Shown here piece after piece: positions 40,600 to 51,749 of a stretch of 64,000 nucleotides of DNA. Position 1 is the first letter of the stretch. Each line of letters starts with the position of its first letter. This DNA comes from Zasmidium citrigriseum (taxonomy: Eukaryota; Ascomycota; Dothideomycetes; Mycosphaerellales; Mycosphaerellaceae). Position numbers and translations under genes: made by a program. Location of the stretch: assembly GCA_002786025.1 (NCBI GenBank), contig NHNW01000001.1:1783402-1847401 (forward strand), in the 5' to 3' direction. Under the pieces are notes generated by a model. That model was not told where the DNA came from and made no database searches. It was given only the letters and a program-made list of their open reading frames with translations.

Positions 40600-42350
40600 T
40601 CGTACCGTTACGCGGTAATACTCTAGACGGTAGACGCGGCGTTCGTAAGCTCCTTAGGGGTAATAGGCAGCGAGGATAGTATACCCTCGATATTAAGTAG
40701 TAGGCTACTAGATTAGCTAGGTACTAGGCTACTTAAGTAACTACCCCTATCCGCGGGCGTACTCGAATATCTACTATCGCTCGGCCTATTACTCGAGCCT
40801 TTATAAATAGTCTCCTACCTACTTAGAGGCGGCTAGCTATAGTTATCGGTTACTATAGAATATTAGTATATCCCTTATAGAAGAAGTATTAATTACCTTT
40901 AGATAGAGTCGTATCTATACTATAGTCGTCCTCTTTACTACTAGTATTATCTTACTCTAGGAAGGCGTCTAGGTTATCGATAGTAGTATCGTTTAGTATT
41001 TACGAGGTATTAAAGTCGTCGTCCTCGTCGTTATTAATACCTACGTCGATACCCTCTATTATTTTAAGCGTAACTATTCGGAGAACCTTTACCTTCTATA
41101 ACGTATTAGATATTTCCCTCTAGCGCTATATCCTCTTCTTATACTAGCCTTCGGCCTCGACTAAATTAAATCTAAAGTAGCTATCGCCCTTTTCGTTATA
41201 ACGTTAAGGGCCGCGCCTAAAGCGTCGAAACTAGAGGTATATTATAGTAGTAACGTATATAATTATAAATAGATTAACGTTCGTAAACTCGGACTTAGTA
41301 CCCTTCTTCGAGCTAAGACCCTTCGCGTTAAAGAATACGGCCCTAATATAGTCGATAATAATAGGTGTAAGGTATCTCGTACCCTTATAACGATCGTTAG
41401 TATAATCGACTACTCGGATAATATACGTATAGGTTAGCCTAGTAGATACTCGAACTAAAAACCTTTAGTAACTTAGGCCTTTACCTAGTCTACTACCCTC
41501 TAATTTTTCTTAGGGCTACCCTTATAGAATACTAGGTTACGTAATAGGTAGTCTTTAATACGGCCGTTAATATTGTTATAGCTATAGCGAATAAAGTCGC
41601 GTATCTACGAGGTATTAGTATATAGAAAGGGTTTACTAAGGGTACCTATATCGTATAATAAATCTTCGTTAGGCTTCTCGGGGATCTACTTAATATCGTC
41701 TTAGAATTACGCCCTCTCCTCTTAGTACTTCGACTATATATAATAGATTAACGAACGGAACTAATTATTAGTATTACCTATTACGGCTATCGTCGAGTAG
41801 TCCTAGTTACTACGTATGGCTATAGTCTATAGGAGTAGTCTTATATCCTTATATATCCCTTTTAGTAACGGTAGTAGTATAAACTTCTCTTCTAGCTTTT
41901 TAATTCTACCTAGGAGCGCGGACTTGTCGCGGTTATCTTATATACGCCGTTTCGAGCGCTTCTTAGACTACTTAGGCTATATATCTAATATACTATCCCT
42001 CTTTCGCTTTAACTTACTCTAGGCGTAGCTATTATAAACCTAAGAAGTTAGCGTTAGGGTAAGAGTATTATAAGAACTAGACTCGTACTAACGTTACTAT
42101 ACTTAACTTTTAGAATTTTCCGCTAGGCGGCTCTAGTATCGTCTTCTTACTCTAATACTACGTCGTCGTTGTCTTTAGACGATAAAGAGGTATTATATTA
42201 GGTCTAGTAGTTATTATTAGAATCGTCGGACGTATATTCTACTATCGTTATAGGCTAGAAAGTAATAGGGATCGTTAACGCTTATAACTAAGGGTATAGA
42301 TAAGTAGTATATAGAGGGTAGGTAAAGTAGGCGAGCGATATATAGGTAAG
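40600..42350 (-). pseudogene. RIP-killed gene relic A, unidentified
   Basis: On the minus strand one frame from about 42020 down to 41460 is interrupted only by TAG/TAA. It reads KRKRDSILDI, SALLGRIKKLEEKF, then DLLYDIGTLSKPFLYTNTS and IRDFIRYSYNNINGRIKDYL. A second minus frame continues from about 41440 to 40850 (GTRYLTPIIIDYIRAVFFNA, then an acidic run NNDEDDDF), which suggests an intron between them. The N-terminal part is basic with a short coiled coil. No family was recognised; it may be a transposon-encoded DNA-binding protein, but that is a guess. Confidence 0.45.
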
Positions 42351-43742
42351 AAGGACGACGCGGGTATAGAGATTAAAGGCTATTAGAGTTTGTCGCGAGC
42401 GCGTTATTTACGTCCGCTTAACCCGGTTTAGCCCTAATTTGTACCTCCGTGTTTCGCGAATCTACTATTCGTGTTCTACTCGCGTTTACGCGTCTCGATA
42501 ATACGCTATACTCGCGCTTCTATACCTATCTATAATAATATTAACTGGAAACGCTCGCTAACGATACTACGCTATAAATACTCGTTAAAAGGCGGATATA
42601 CTTATATAGAGGAGGTACGTGTCCTATAGGCTATAGCCGCGGCCCTATTACGATACCGCTATTAACTAATATACGAAAGAACTCTCTAGTTATAGTATCT
42701 ATTAAAGACAAGGATATACTAATAGTCGTTAAAGACTTACTACTACTAATATAGCGTTAGTAGTCTATATTACCGCCGTCTCGTAAGCGTAGAAGGTTAG
42801 GCCTCTATAGTCTATCGGTTTATCGTAAAGCCGTAAAACGCCTATACGAAGAAGAGCCGCCTTCCTCGCTAATTATTATAGTCGAGCGCTTAAATAAGGT
42901 TAATATTACCGAGTTTCGTTCGTTATAGCGAAGAGTAGTAATACTAGAGGGGGTTATCGACGATATCTAGTCGTTCTTAGTAGGGATCGGATATAATAGA
43001 GGGAAGTAACTAGTAAAGATAAGAGTATTATATTAATAGCTTCCGCCGTATATAAGTTATAATATATTATAGGTATTTAATTTAAAGTAATTCGTAGTCG
43101 TAAACCCTTAGCCTTATAAGGGCTTGTCCCTTATTCTTAATAACTAATAAACTATCGTTTTGCCCTAAATTTAACCGTCTATAAGGCTAGTAATAGACAT
43201 AATTGTCTACTTAGTTCTATAAGTATACTCTAGCGTAGGCGAAACCCGTACTAAGGCCGATATATATAATATTATTAGGGTTACAACTCTAGACGACTTA
43301 GGGTTAATAAGAAATAGAATATTAGATAGTAGTCTCTCGAAACCGATCTAACTATATATATATAGTATTATATAATACTACGGCTTTAATACTAGCGAGG
43401 TTTTAAGATAGTATCTCTTCTATAAAACGCTATATCCGTCTTAATCCTTTTAGTGTTATAATACGCTTACTATCTACTAGTAACTACGTATTATTTAATA
43501 TATCTACTAATATAAACGCTCTAACCGCGGTACTACTATTAAGAATACCTATATATAATAATATTCGTATCGATCGATAACGCCGCGTAAGAATTAATAA
43601 TCTATATTCGTTAATCGTACGTCTAATCTCCTTTTATATCGTTCTCGATCTATTGGACCTACTAACTATATTACTAATTAAACGTACATAGATAGTAGTA
43701 TCCTTCGATATACTAATTAGATTATAGGGACTCTACTATAGA

Positions 43743-43930
43743 AACGTACGTATAGAGTAGATAGCTTAAAGACACCCTTTAGATCGTTAAGGCTTAGGTT
43801 AATATCGGTAGGTCTTATTAAAATAGCTTTAAGATATCCGGGTCTATTAGGCTACGAGGCCTTCCGATACTAACCTAAGCTTTAACGATCTAAAGGGTAC
43901 CTTCGAGCTATCTACCCCTTACGTATATTA
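43743..43930. repeat. Long inverted repeat, about 70-bp arms, 44-bp spacer
   Basis: The left arm (43743-43813) contains ACCCTTTAGATCGTTAAGGC, then TTAGGTTAATATCGG. The right arm (43858-43930), read on the other strand, gives ACCCTTTAGATCGTTAAAGC, then TTAGGTTAGTATCGG. Differences are mostly A/G or C/T, as expected if the arms were mutated separately by RIP. It could be a MITE or the paired ends of a small element. Confidence 0.75.
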
Positions 43931-44122
43931 ATAGGGAGAGTACCTTATAGTTTAAGAGGCGTTCTTTTTTAGCTCTCGCGTCTACTTTAGCTATACTAGC
44001 TATAGTAGGCTATATCGGAGAGTAGTAGCTAATAATTAAACGATAAACCGCTTTTTTACTCTAATCGAAAGATATATACTATTTCCTACTCTATAGTCGA
44101 TATATCTACTATTACTATAGTT

Positions 44123-44160
44123 GGACGGTAATCTTCGTAGGTTTACGAGGATTACCGTCC
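44123..44160. repeat. 38-bp hairpin, 17-bp arms
   Basis: GGACGGTAATCTTCGTA and TACGAGGATTACCGTCC form arms with one mismatch (a transition) around a 4-base loop. It lies in non-coding RIP-mutated DNA. Confidence 0.75.
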
Positions 44161-44925
44161 GTTTTTAATCTAGCTAGCGATATAAACGTAGCTATCCGAT
44201 TAGATATTACCCCTAAGTATAGATATATAGATACCTTAGTATATACTTTACGTCCTCTCTTATAGGACTTTATCTATCTCGTACTCGATTACTACCTATA
44301 ATACTAGCTAGATATTAATTAGATTGACGCTATAAGACTTAGAGAGGATTAACTTATCTACTTTCGCTATACTAACGATCCTATAGGCTAGAGGCGGTAG
44401 AATAGGCGTATTCCTTACGAACCTATACTAACCGTTTAAGAAGACTCTATAACGCTGTTATCGTATACCCGGCTTCTATAGACCTATTCTATAAGAGTTA
44501 ACGAAGCTAGTAGTAGAAGATAAGTATTTAGCAATCGTAAAATACCGTTTAGGGCGGCGCCTAAGGTATAGTACGATAAAGAGACGGGTATACGATATAG
44601 AGATATAAATAGTAAGTCCTAGTTAGTATATATAATATAGGACATTATTAGGAGAGTATATACCTCTACTCCTACGATTACTTTATTAGTTACTCCTTTA
44701 GCCCTAGCCCTAAGTCTCTACCGTATACGTATAACTAAATACCCGGAGACTAAGCCTTAGTTTAGTAAGTTATCTTTATTCGACTACTCTTATATAGTAC
44801 GTATATACTCGCGTTTACTAATATCTCGTAACGGCCGGATAACGTATAATTTTATATATACTAGCGTACGCTCTATAGCGACGCTTTACTAAAGCGGCTA
44901 CGCGGCTTATATTTTATACGCGATC

Positions 44926-44941
44926 CGAAACGCGAGTTTCG
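44926..44941. repeat. CGAAACGCGAGTTTCG palindrome upstream of helicase relic 1
   Basis: A 16-bp hairpin (CGAAAC-GCGA-GTTTCG), repeated identically at 51573-51588 upstream of the second helicase relic. Confidence 0.7.
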
Positions 44942-45099
44942 ATACTATATACGCGTAGTCTACGAGTTTCTACTCGTATCTCGTCCGCGTACGTTACTAC
45001 TATAGTAACACCCCGTATTAGTCCGCTAAGCCGCCCTCCCCGCCTACGTATAAATATAAATACTAGCTCGCTTTCTAACCTATCCCCCTACGTAACCCT

Positions 45100-48000
45100 T
45101 ACCCTTATATACTCTCGTATAGCGCTACTTACTCTATTAGCTAAACGCCTAGTTACTTCTAACTCGGTAATATAGTAATTCCCTAATAATATTAGATAGC
45201 TTACTAACGAGACGGTAGCGTACTTACTCTCTTCGGAACGCCTACTATAGCGGACCCTAATAAGAAGTACTCCCCGCCTACTACGAAGGCCGATTAGTAG
45301 ACGCTAGTAGAGCTCGTAGAGTTCTATAAGTATACTTAGGTACGATTTAGCGACAAATTCTAAGAACTATTTAAATAGAACCCTTAATAGTAGTTATCGG
45401 CGAAGACGGTATACTTAAGTATACTCTAGAAGAACAACCTACTTATAAAAGGTATAGGCGGTTAGTAGGTAAAGGATATAGATATATAGTATCCTTAGAT
45501 AGTCGTAGAGAGAGACCTCTATAAGTAGTACCCTAAGCTATTCTTTAACCCTAGCGGTAGCCGTCGCTAGAGGCTAACCTTTCTTTATTATAGAGTATTC
45601 TACTAGGACCGTATTAGTAACGAGGCTAACTTTAACTATAAGTCGTTAACCTAAGTATATATAGTCTTCGTAAAGGGTAAGTACTCTACTAGGGATAGGG
45701 ATAAAGAGTAATATTCGGTAGCTAAGTAGTCGATACCTAGCTACGCTACTTAAGTAGTACCGCCGAGTCGACGTAACTTATAGGCCTCGGCGAAGTTAGT
45801 AGTCTCTACTATTAAAGGATTACTAGCGATTGTTTCGCGTACTATTCCTATCCTTACTACTCTATATAAGTCTAGATCGCTTAGTACGAAGCGCCTAAGG
45901 CTAGATACTAGTAGTAGCTTTACTCCGGTACTAGCTATAAAGGCCTATAAGGACTATAACCTTATTATCGTCGTAATTACCTTCTAGTCTAATAATAGAA
46001 TAAGCTACCGTACCGAGCGGGTTAGCGTTAAGTCGTTCTATTAGGAAGATACGCCGTTATAGTTAAGCGCCTTATTTAGTACTAAATACTATCTATACCT
46101 AGCTAATTACGAAGTATACTTCTTCGACGAGTATAGAGAGCGTGTACCTATCCGTACGGGCGGAAATATCGACGCTATAGTTAACTACCTCTACGAAAGC
46201 CTCGATACTATTACTAATCCGAAGTATAACCTCCTAGCCTTTTCCGTACAAAATAACGACGTTACGAGACTAGAGTCCCTCCCTATAGAGTAGCGGTTAT
46301 AGTATATAGAATACGCTAAAAATACTAGTACTATTAGTATCTTAGGTACTATTAATACTCCGGCCGCGGCTATATAGATAGACGAGTCTCTATATCTTAA
46401 CGATAGCGCTACCGTTACTCCTCCGCTAGATAGTATATTTAGAGAGATAGGTCTTAGAGAAAAGCGCCTAGATACGAGTAGCGGGCCTAAGGCTAAGCCT
46501 CTACTTCGTATAGATATAGAGGAGGACGACCTAGCGGCTAATAATACTAGCGAGACTATTACTAGCGATAAAGGTCGTATCTAGCCTTATAACGAAGAGA
46601 CTATCGAGATTCCTAATAATACGCTACTACTAACGCCGCCGAGGAAAGGCGTACCTAAGGTCTAGGACGATACGAATCCGGATATACTAGAGTTATTATA
46701 TATACGGAGCGAGAAGTTTCCTAATTATCTATACTATACTAGTACGGATATACCTCTACCGCGGGCTTATCGTAAGAAGCCTACTATCGATATTTCGAAG
46801 TAGAATCTTTCCGAACCGCTAACCCTCGTAGACTAGCTTTCTAGATAAGCGGTAGAACTTCTCGCTACCTAGGCTCGCGAAGATAAGGCTAAGGCTATAA
46901 AGGATAGTAGCGCGAAGATTACTATATAACTAGTTAGCGTAAACGGACTCTATTACTTCGATACGGTATTCTAGAAGGAGATAGTCTATCCTTTCTTTAG
47001 CTTCGACCTAGACGATACCTACCCTTAGTCTAAGGGCTTCTACGATAGATAGAATAAAGATAAAGGTTTCTACCCCTTTTAAATAAATAGCGTTACTTAG
47101 TTCCTAAAGAAGCTACTACGAGGCGAGGAGCTCGTAATTAACGCTATAGAAATAGGTACTAGTAAGACGTATATTAGTATTATAATTATAGATATCCTAC
47201 AGTATCTACGTAAACTCTTTTTATATACTACTCGCGATCGACCTAATCTATTAGAAGCTATTAAGAGAGATAATACGCCTCTTAAGCCCTTCGATCCGTA
47301 GATCCTTACGGACTAGACGCTAGTCGTACGTCTAGGAATAACGCTAATATCCGTCCCGTCGAACTTAATAGAGTAGTAGGTTCGCGAGATTACTAAGTTC
47401 GCCTATAACTCCGATCTCGTTATTATAATTACGGGCGGCGGTACTCTTACCCTAGGAATAAGAGATAATCCCCTCTTTAAGAAGTAGCTATTCTATAAGA
47501 GCTATAAGATCGGCGGCAAGTTCGTTACGCTAGAAGTAATTACGTACTATAAATTATTTAGTAATAAGTATATTAAAGGGGAGGTCGATATTAAGAACTA
47601 CCTCCGTCGAGACCGTAACGGTAACGCTATACTATAGTAGAACAATGTCTATATACTTACTATAAAGGATTCTATCCTTAAATCTATCGAGTATATCGAT
47701 CGATCTACTAGTAGGTATAGTAATAGAGAGATTATCGGTCGTTAGGCCGTAGCCTTCGTAGACGAGTCTTATAAGCTTAAGAAGCCTAATAGTAATTAGT
47801 AGAAGGTCTTAGGTAGCCTACCTAGCTAGCCGCCTATAGTCTATCTTAGTACTACCCTATATCGATATCTAGAATATCTATTTACCGCCGTATACGCCGC
47901 CTAGTCTCGATACCTTAATCGATATACGCCTAGTAAGAGGAGTAAGATTACGGTATATCCTAATATAGATAAGCTAACCTTTACTATCTAGGAGGATACT

Positions 48001-49260
48001 AACGACTACTAGGGTTAGTACTTTAAGTCGGATATTCTAGATTAGATACGTACGATAGTAAAGAAGGCCGGTTAGTATAATATTAGTCTATCGATACGAG
48101 CTATCTCGAGTACGATAAGTAGTAATACGACGATTAAGGACTGTACTAAGAGAGAGAGGAAGTCGGTACGAGAGCTTATATAGGAGTACGAGAAAGAAGC
48201 CTCTTTAATTACTAAATAGCTAAGCCGCCGCCTTCTACGTATTAGACGGACCGATAACTAGGATCTAAAGGGTATAGGTTAAACTACTATATATATAGAC
48301 TTCCCGGTAAACTCGTACTTCGACTTTAAGTTATAGTAGTCGAATAAGGTTCTTAACGATATAGAAGCGGCGTTTTAGTTAGATAGAAACGGTAGAGAGC
48401 CTAACGAGAATAGTTAGGGAGGAAAGGATCTATTATCTATTACTAGTATCGTGTCGAAATAGTCGTATACTAGTATATAGCTAGAGCTAGAAGTGTAGCG
48501 TAAGAGCGATTCTATCCTCGATATAGAGCTCGGAGTCTATAATAAGGAGACTAATCTTTAAGCCTATATATAGCCCGATAGTACTTTTCGGAAGCGCGTT
48601 ATACTCCGTCTATATAAGACATAGCTAGCTTAATATCTTATAGACGTACTCTATTAGGCCCGCTAGTAGTAAAACTGCCTTAAATACCCTCGTAAAGTTA
48701 CTATCGTCGCTAGTAAGCCCTTTAATTACTTCTTAATTATAGAGATAATTAAGTACTATATCGAGAATAGTATTAATAAGGACGTCTTTCTAGACGAGTA
48801 CTATATAACTACGGTTTCGAGCTTCGATAAGATAAAGAAGTATAACGTAGGGTATATCCGTAAGTTTAATACTACTTATCTAGAGAAGGAAGGCTACGAA
48901 GATATACCTTACTTCCTCGTCGCCGCTAGTAGTTAAGTCTAGGTTAGCGTAGAGTTCCCGCCCGCCGATCTTACTATTTAAGTCGATACTAGTTATACTA
49001 CTAAGGATAATATCTAGTATATAGGTAGAAGCGTACGCTAGCGGCTAGTCTAGCCCGCTAAGTATACTAAGAGTTTCCGTATTATAGGTAAAGGCGGTTT
49101 ATATAACCTTAGCGAACTACTTCTAGAGAGATAGAAGAGTAAGGCGGACGTAAAGGCGAGGTTATAGAATCGGTTTCCGAAGGCGCTAATAAATATAAAA
49201 GCGAAGAGGAAGGTCGGCGCTAACGGTATAGAGTATAAGGAAGTCGACGAAGACGAATAA
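45100..49260 (+). pseudogene. RIP-killed SNF2-like helicase gene, copy 1
   Basis: One plus-strand frame at a time is readable through TAG/TAA from about 45290 to 49260. Near 47151-47172 it reads EIGTSKTY, the Walker A region (the GTGKT position). At 47325-47375 it reads LGITLISVPSNLIE with stops where Gln-Trp is expected, which is SNF2 motif Ia. At 47758-47790 it reads VDESYKLKKPNS, which is DEAH-K-L-K-N-P-N-S with His changed to Tyr by CAY-to-TAY. An N-terminal region of about 600 codons has no recognised domain but contains a segment (YPKLFFNPSGS, YIVFVKGK) shared with copy 2. The C-terminal helicase half is less clear. Upstream is a TATAAATATAAATA word. Function in life is unknown; helicase genes of this type occur in subtelomeric and mobile repeats. 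Confidence 0.7.
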
Positions 49261-49424
49261 GTAATAGGATATTACGAGTAGTATAGATAATTAGAACGAG
49301 CGTATATAACTATAAACTTAATTTAATAGCGTTAATATACTACGACGGATATCTATATAAACGGGAATATAACGAGTGTCGTATCTAAGACTAGTAAACG
49401 TTAGTTAAGTTATATACGCGGCTA

Positions 49425-49760
49425 AAACGCGAGATACGAGGTATCTATAGACGTAGGAACGCGAGCTACCTTTAGTTATAGAGCTTCGCTAGTATAGTTA
49501 TTATTAACGAGTAGCCGAAACGCGAGATACGAGGTATCTATAGACGTAGGAACGCGAGCTACCTTTAGTCGTAGAACCCTATTAGTACTATCCTCGGTAA
49601 CGAGTAGTTAAGACGCGAAATATAATCTATCTACTAGGGCGGGAGAGTAGCTACCCTTACTCTTAGTCTAGGTCGATCCGGTTAATCGTTATATACGGCT
49701 AAAACGCGAGTTACGAAGTATTAGTAGATATAGGAACGCGAGCCTTCCGTAGTCGTATAT
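49425..49760. repeat. Tandem array with AACGCGAG motifs behind helicase relic 1
   Basis: A 52-bp word starting AAACGCGAGATACGAGGTAT and ending GGAACGCGAGCTACCTTTAGT (both parts identical in the two copies) occurs at about 49426 and 49518, 92 bp apart; a looser third copy lies at about 49701. It is non-coding. Confidence 0.75.
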
Positions 49761-49969
49761 AACCGCCTATATTTCTACTAAGAAGGGGCGTAGTATACTA
49801 TATAGTATATACTTAGGCGGATATAGTTACTTTATACTACGACCTCGCCTTTTAAAGCGTTAAAAGGGCTAGTAAGCGTTTATATATTATATAGCTCGTT
49901 ACTCTATACTCTATATAGGCTATTACTAGTATTAACTATATTCTATCTCTATCGAATCGCCTCGATTCG

Positions 49970-50890
49970 TATTATTATAATAGGCTCGCTATACCGGACA
50001 GCGTATATTAATTACCTACCGTAATAGAACTATCCTCCGTATTCGATAGTAAAACATCGTCTATCGTAAACGTAATAATAAACTCTAGCTAGCGTTCTTA
50101 TAATATTAAACGTACTATAACGGCCTTCTACTAGCGGGTATTATCGATAAGCGAGATAGTAGTATCTCTATCGATTGTCTCCTTCTTCTAATATAATATA
50201 TATTTAGAAGTATCGAAGCTATAATCTATCCGTAATAACGATATAAATTTCCCGAAGTCTAAATCCTCGATTATTGTCTTACTAGAACTAGTTAGGTTTA
50301 GCTATCTATCGACGAGCTCGTAGAGCTAACATAATAGCTTAGTATTACTATCCTACTATGAGATCTTAATTATCTTATCCTACTATTCGGTAATAGGTAG
50401 TACTTTAGTACTAAACTACGTATATAATCCGGTAGAGTTATCTTTAATAGGCCTAGGCGATTTACTATCTACCCCTTTCTAAGGTACTTCTCGCTACTAG
50501 CTATAGCGCCGAAAATTAGAAGAAATCTTCGTAACGAGGAATCTAAACGTGTCTTAACTATTACAAGTCCGTAACTAATCTACCGTCCGAGGGAACTACT
50601 TCGCCTTTTTATACTCTAGTAACGTTACCCTTAATAGATCTGTCTAAGCTATCTCTTTCTCTAATATAGACCGAAATATACTTCCGATCGAGCCTCGTTT
50701 AGTCGTAATCCTTTCGATAATACTATAGAAGGCTTTATATTCCGAATCGTCTAGTCTAAGACTAGACTTAATCGTATTAGTAGTATACTAGCTACGATAC
50801 TAAGGACGTCGACGAGAGGGCCGAGACTTAGAGGTCGCTATACTTATTACGTTTAAGTATACCCGAAGTACGACGGGAATCGATATATAC
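49970..50890 (-). pseudogene. RIP-killed gene relic B, minus strand, unidentified
   Basis: A minus-strand frame from about 50770 to 50060 is interrupted only by TAG/TAA. It contains RLDDSEYKAFYSIIERITTK, KRGSIGSIFRSILEKEI, LPITE, WLYELVD-like and KTIIEDLDFGKFISLLRIDY. The spacing of stops fits a Trp-rich protein (TGG-to-TAG). No family was recognised. It lies between the two helicase relics and is oriented against them. Confidence 0.4.
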
Positions 50891-51572
50891 TAGTTAGAGC
50901 TTAAGCGTAGGCGTATTAATCTAGTAGAGGGCTAATATAGTAATATTAACGGCGAGATACGTATAGATACGAGACGTAAACGCGTATCGAAGTAGGTCTG
51001 CTTAGTACTAACGTTACGTCTCTAAATCTAAAAAATTACAACTATTTTACTATCGTTACCTATTACTATATATCGTATACTACTAGCTATATCGCTCGGT
51101 AGTAATTATAGTTACGCGAGATACGAGAAGATACGATATTATTATAATCCGAGACCTCCCGTATTATCTAGTATACCCTCCTTAAGAATCGTATATAGAT
51201 AATAAGAATACTAATATATAGTAAATCGTTAGACGAGTAAGAGATTATATTAAAGGGTCGAGGGATTAGAGTATTACGAATAGACGAGATAATAAATACG
51301 TTATCTAGGCTATTAATAGGTATTAGTATAAGGCAAATCCTATCTACGTAGATCTCTAGCCTTCTACGACCCTAAACGCGAGTCTCGATATTAGAAACGC
51401 GACTACGTGTCTAGATTACTAGCCTTACCTTAATTAGTAGCTACTTTATATATATACCCTTAGTAAGTATTATTAATTAATATTTATACCGTTAGAAACC
51501 GAGTATATACTAACGCCTACCGAGGCGCGGGCTAGCCCGTATTTTATTAAGCTTTACTTTTCGTATATAGTA

Positions 51573-51588
51573 CGAAACGCGAGTTTCG
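51573..51588. repeat. CGAAACGCGAGTTTCG palindrome upstream of helicase relic 2
   Basis: Identical to the hairpin at 44926-44941, and like it followed by a CCCCG-rich leader before the relic gene. Confidence 0.7.
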
Positions 51589-51749
51589 ACTTCGTATATA
51601 CGAGATCCGCGTAGCGAAACGCGAACCCTACTACGGTATACCCCGCTATTAACTTCTCCTACTAAGCGGTACCCGCTACCTCGCTATACTATAATACCGT
51701 ATACTAAAATAAATAATAAACGCACCCTTTATACTAGCGACGCCTTACT

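Larger units (their letters stand above)
42351..44925. other. RIP-mutated spacer with inverted repeats
   Basis: No frame stays readable through TAG/TAA for long on either strand. The segment at 42380-42550 keeps some TG (TTTGTCGCG, TTTGTACC, CGTGTTTCG, CGTGTTCTAC), all in TGT context. It contains the inverted repeats listed separately. Confidence 0.45.

Noticed and set aside
46900..47200. CRISPR-like array or phage origin for the regularly spaced AACGCGAG words
   Set aside because: Spacing is irregular between clusters, spacers are not unique inserts, and no cas-like gene is present; the context is a fungal repeat block.
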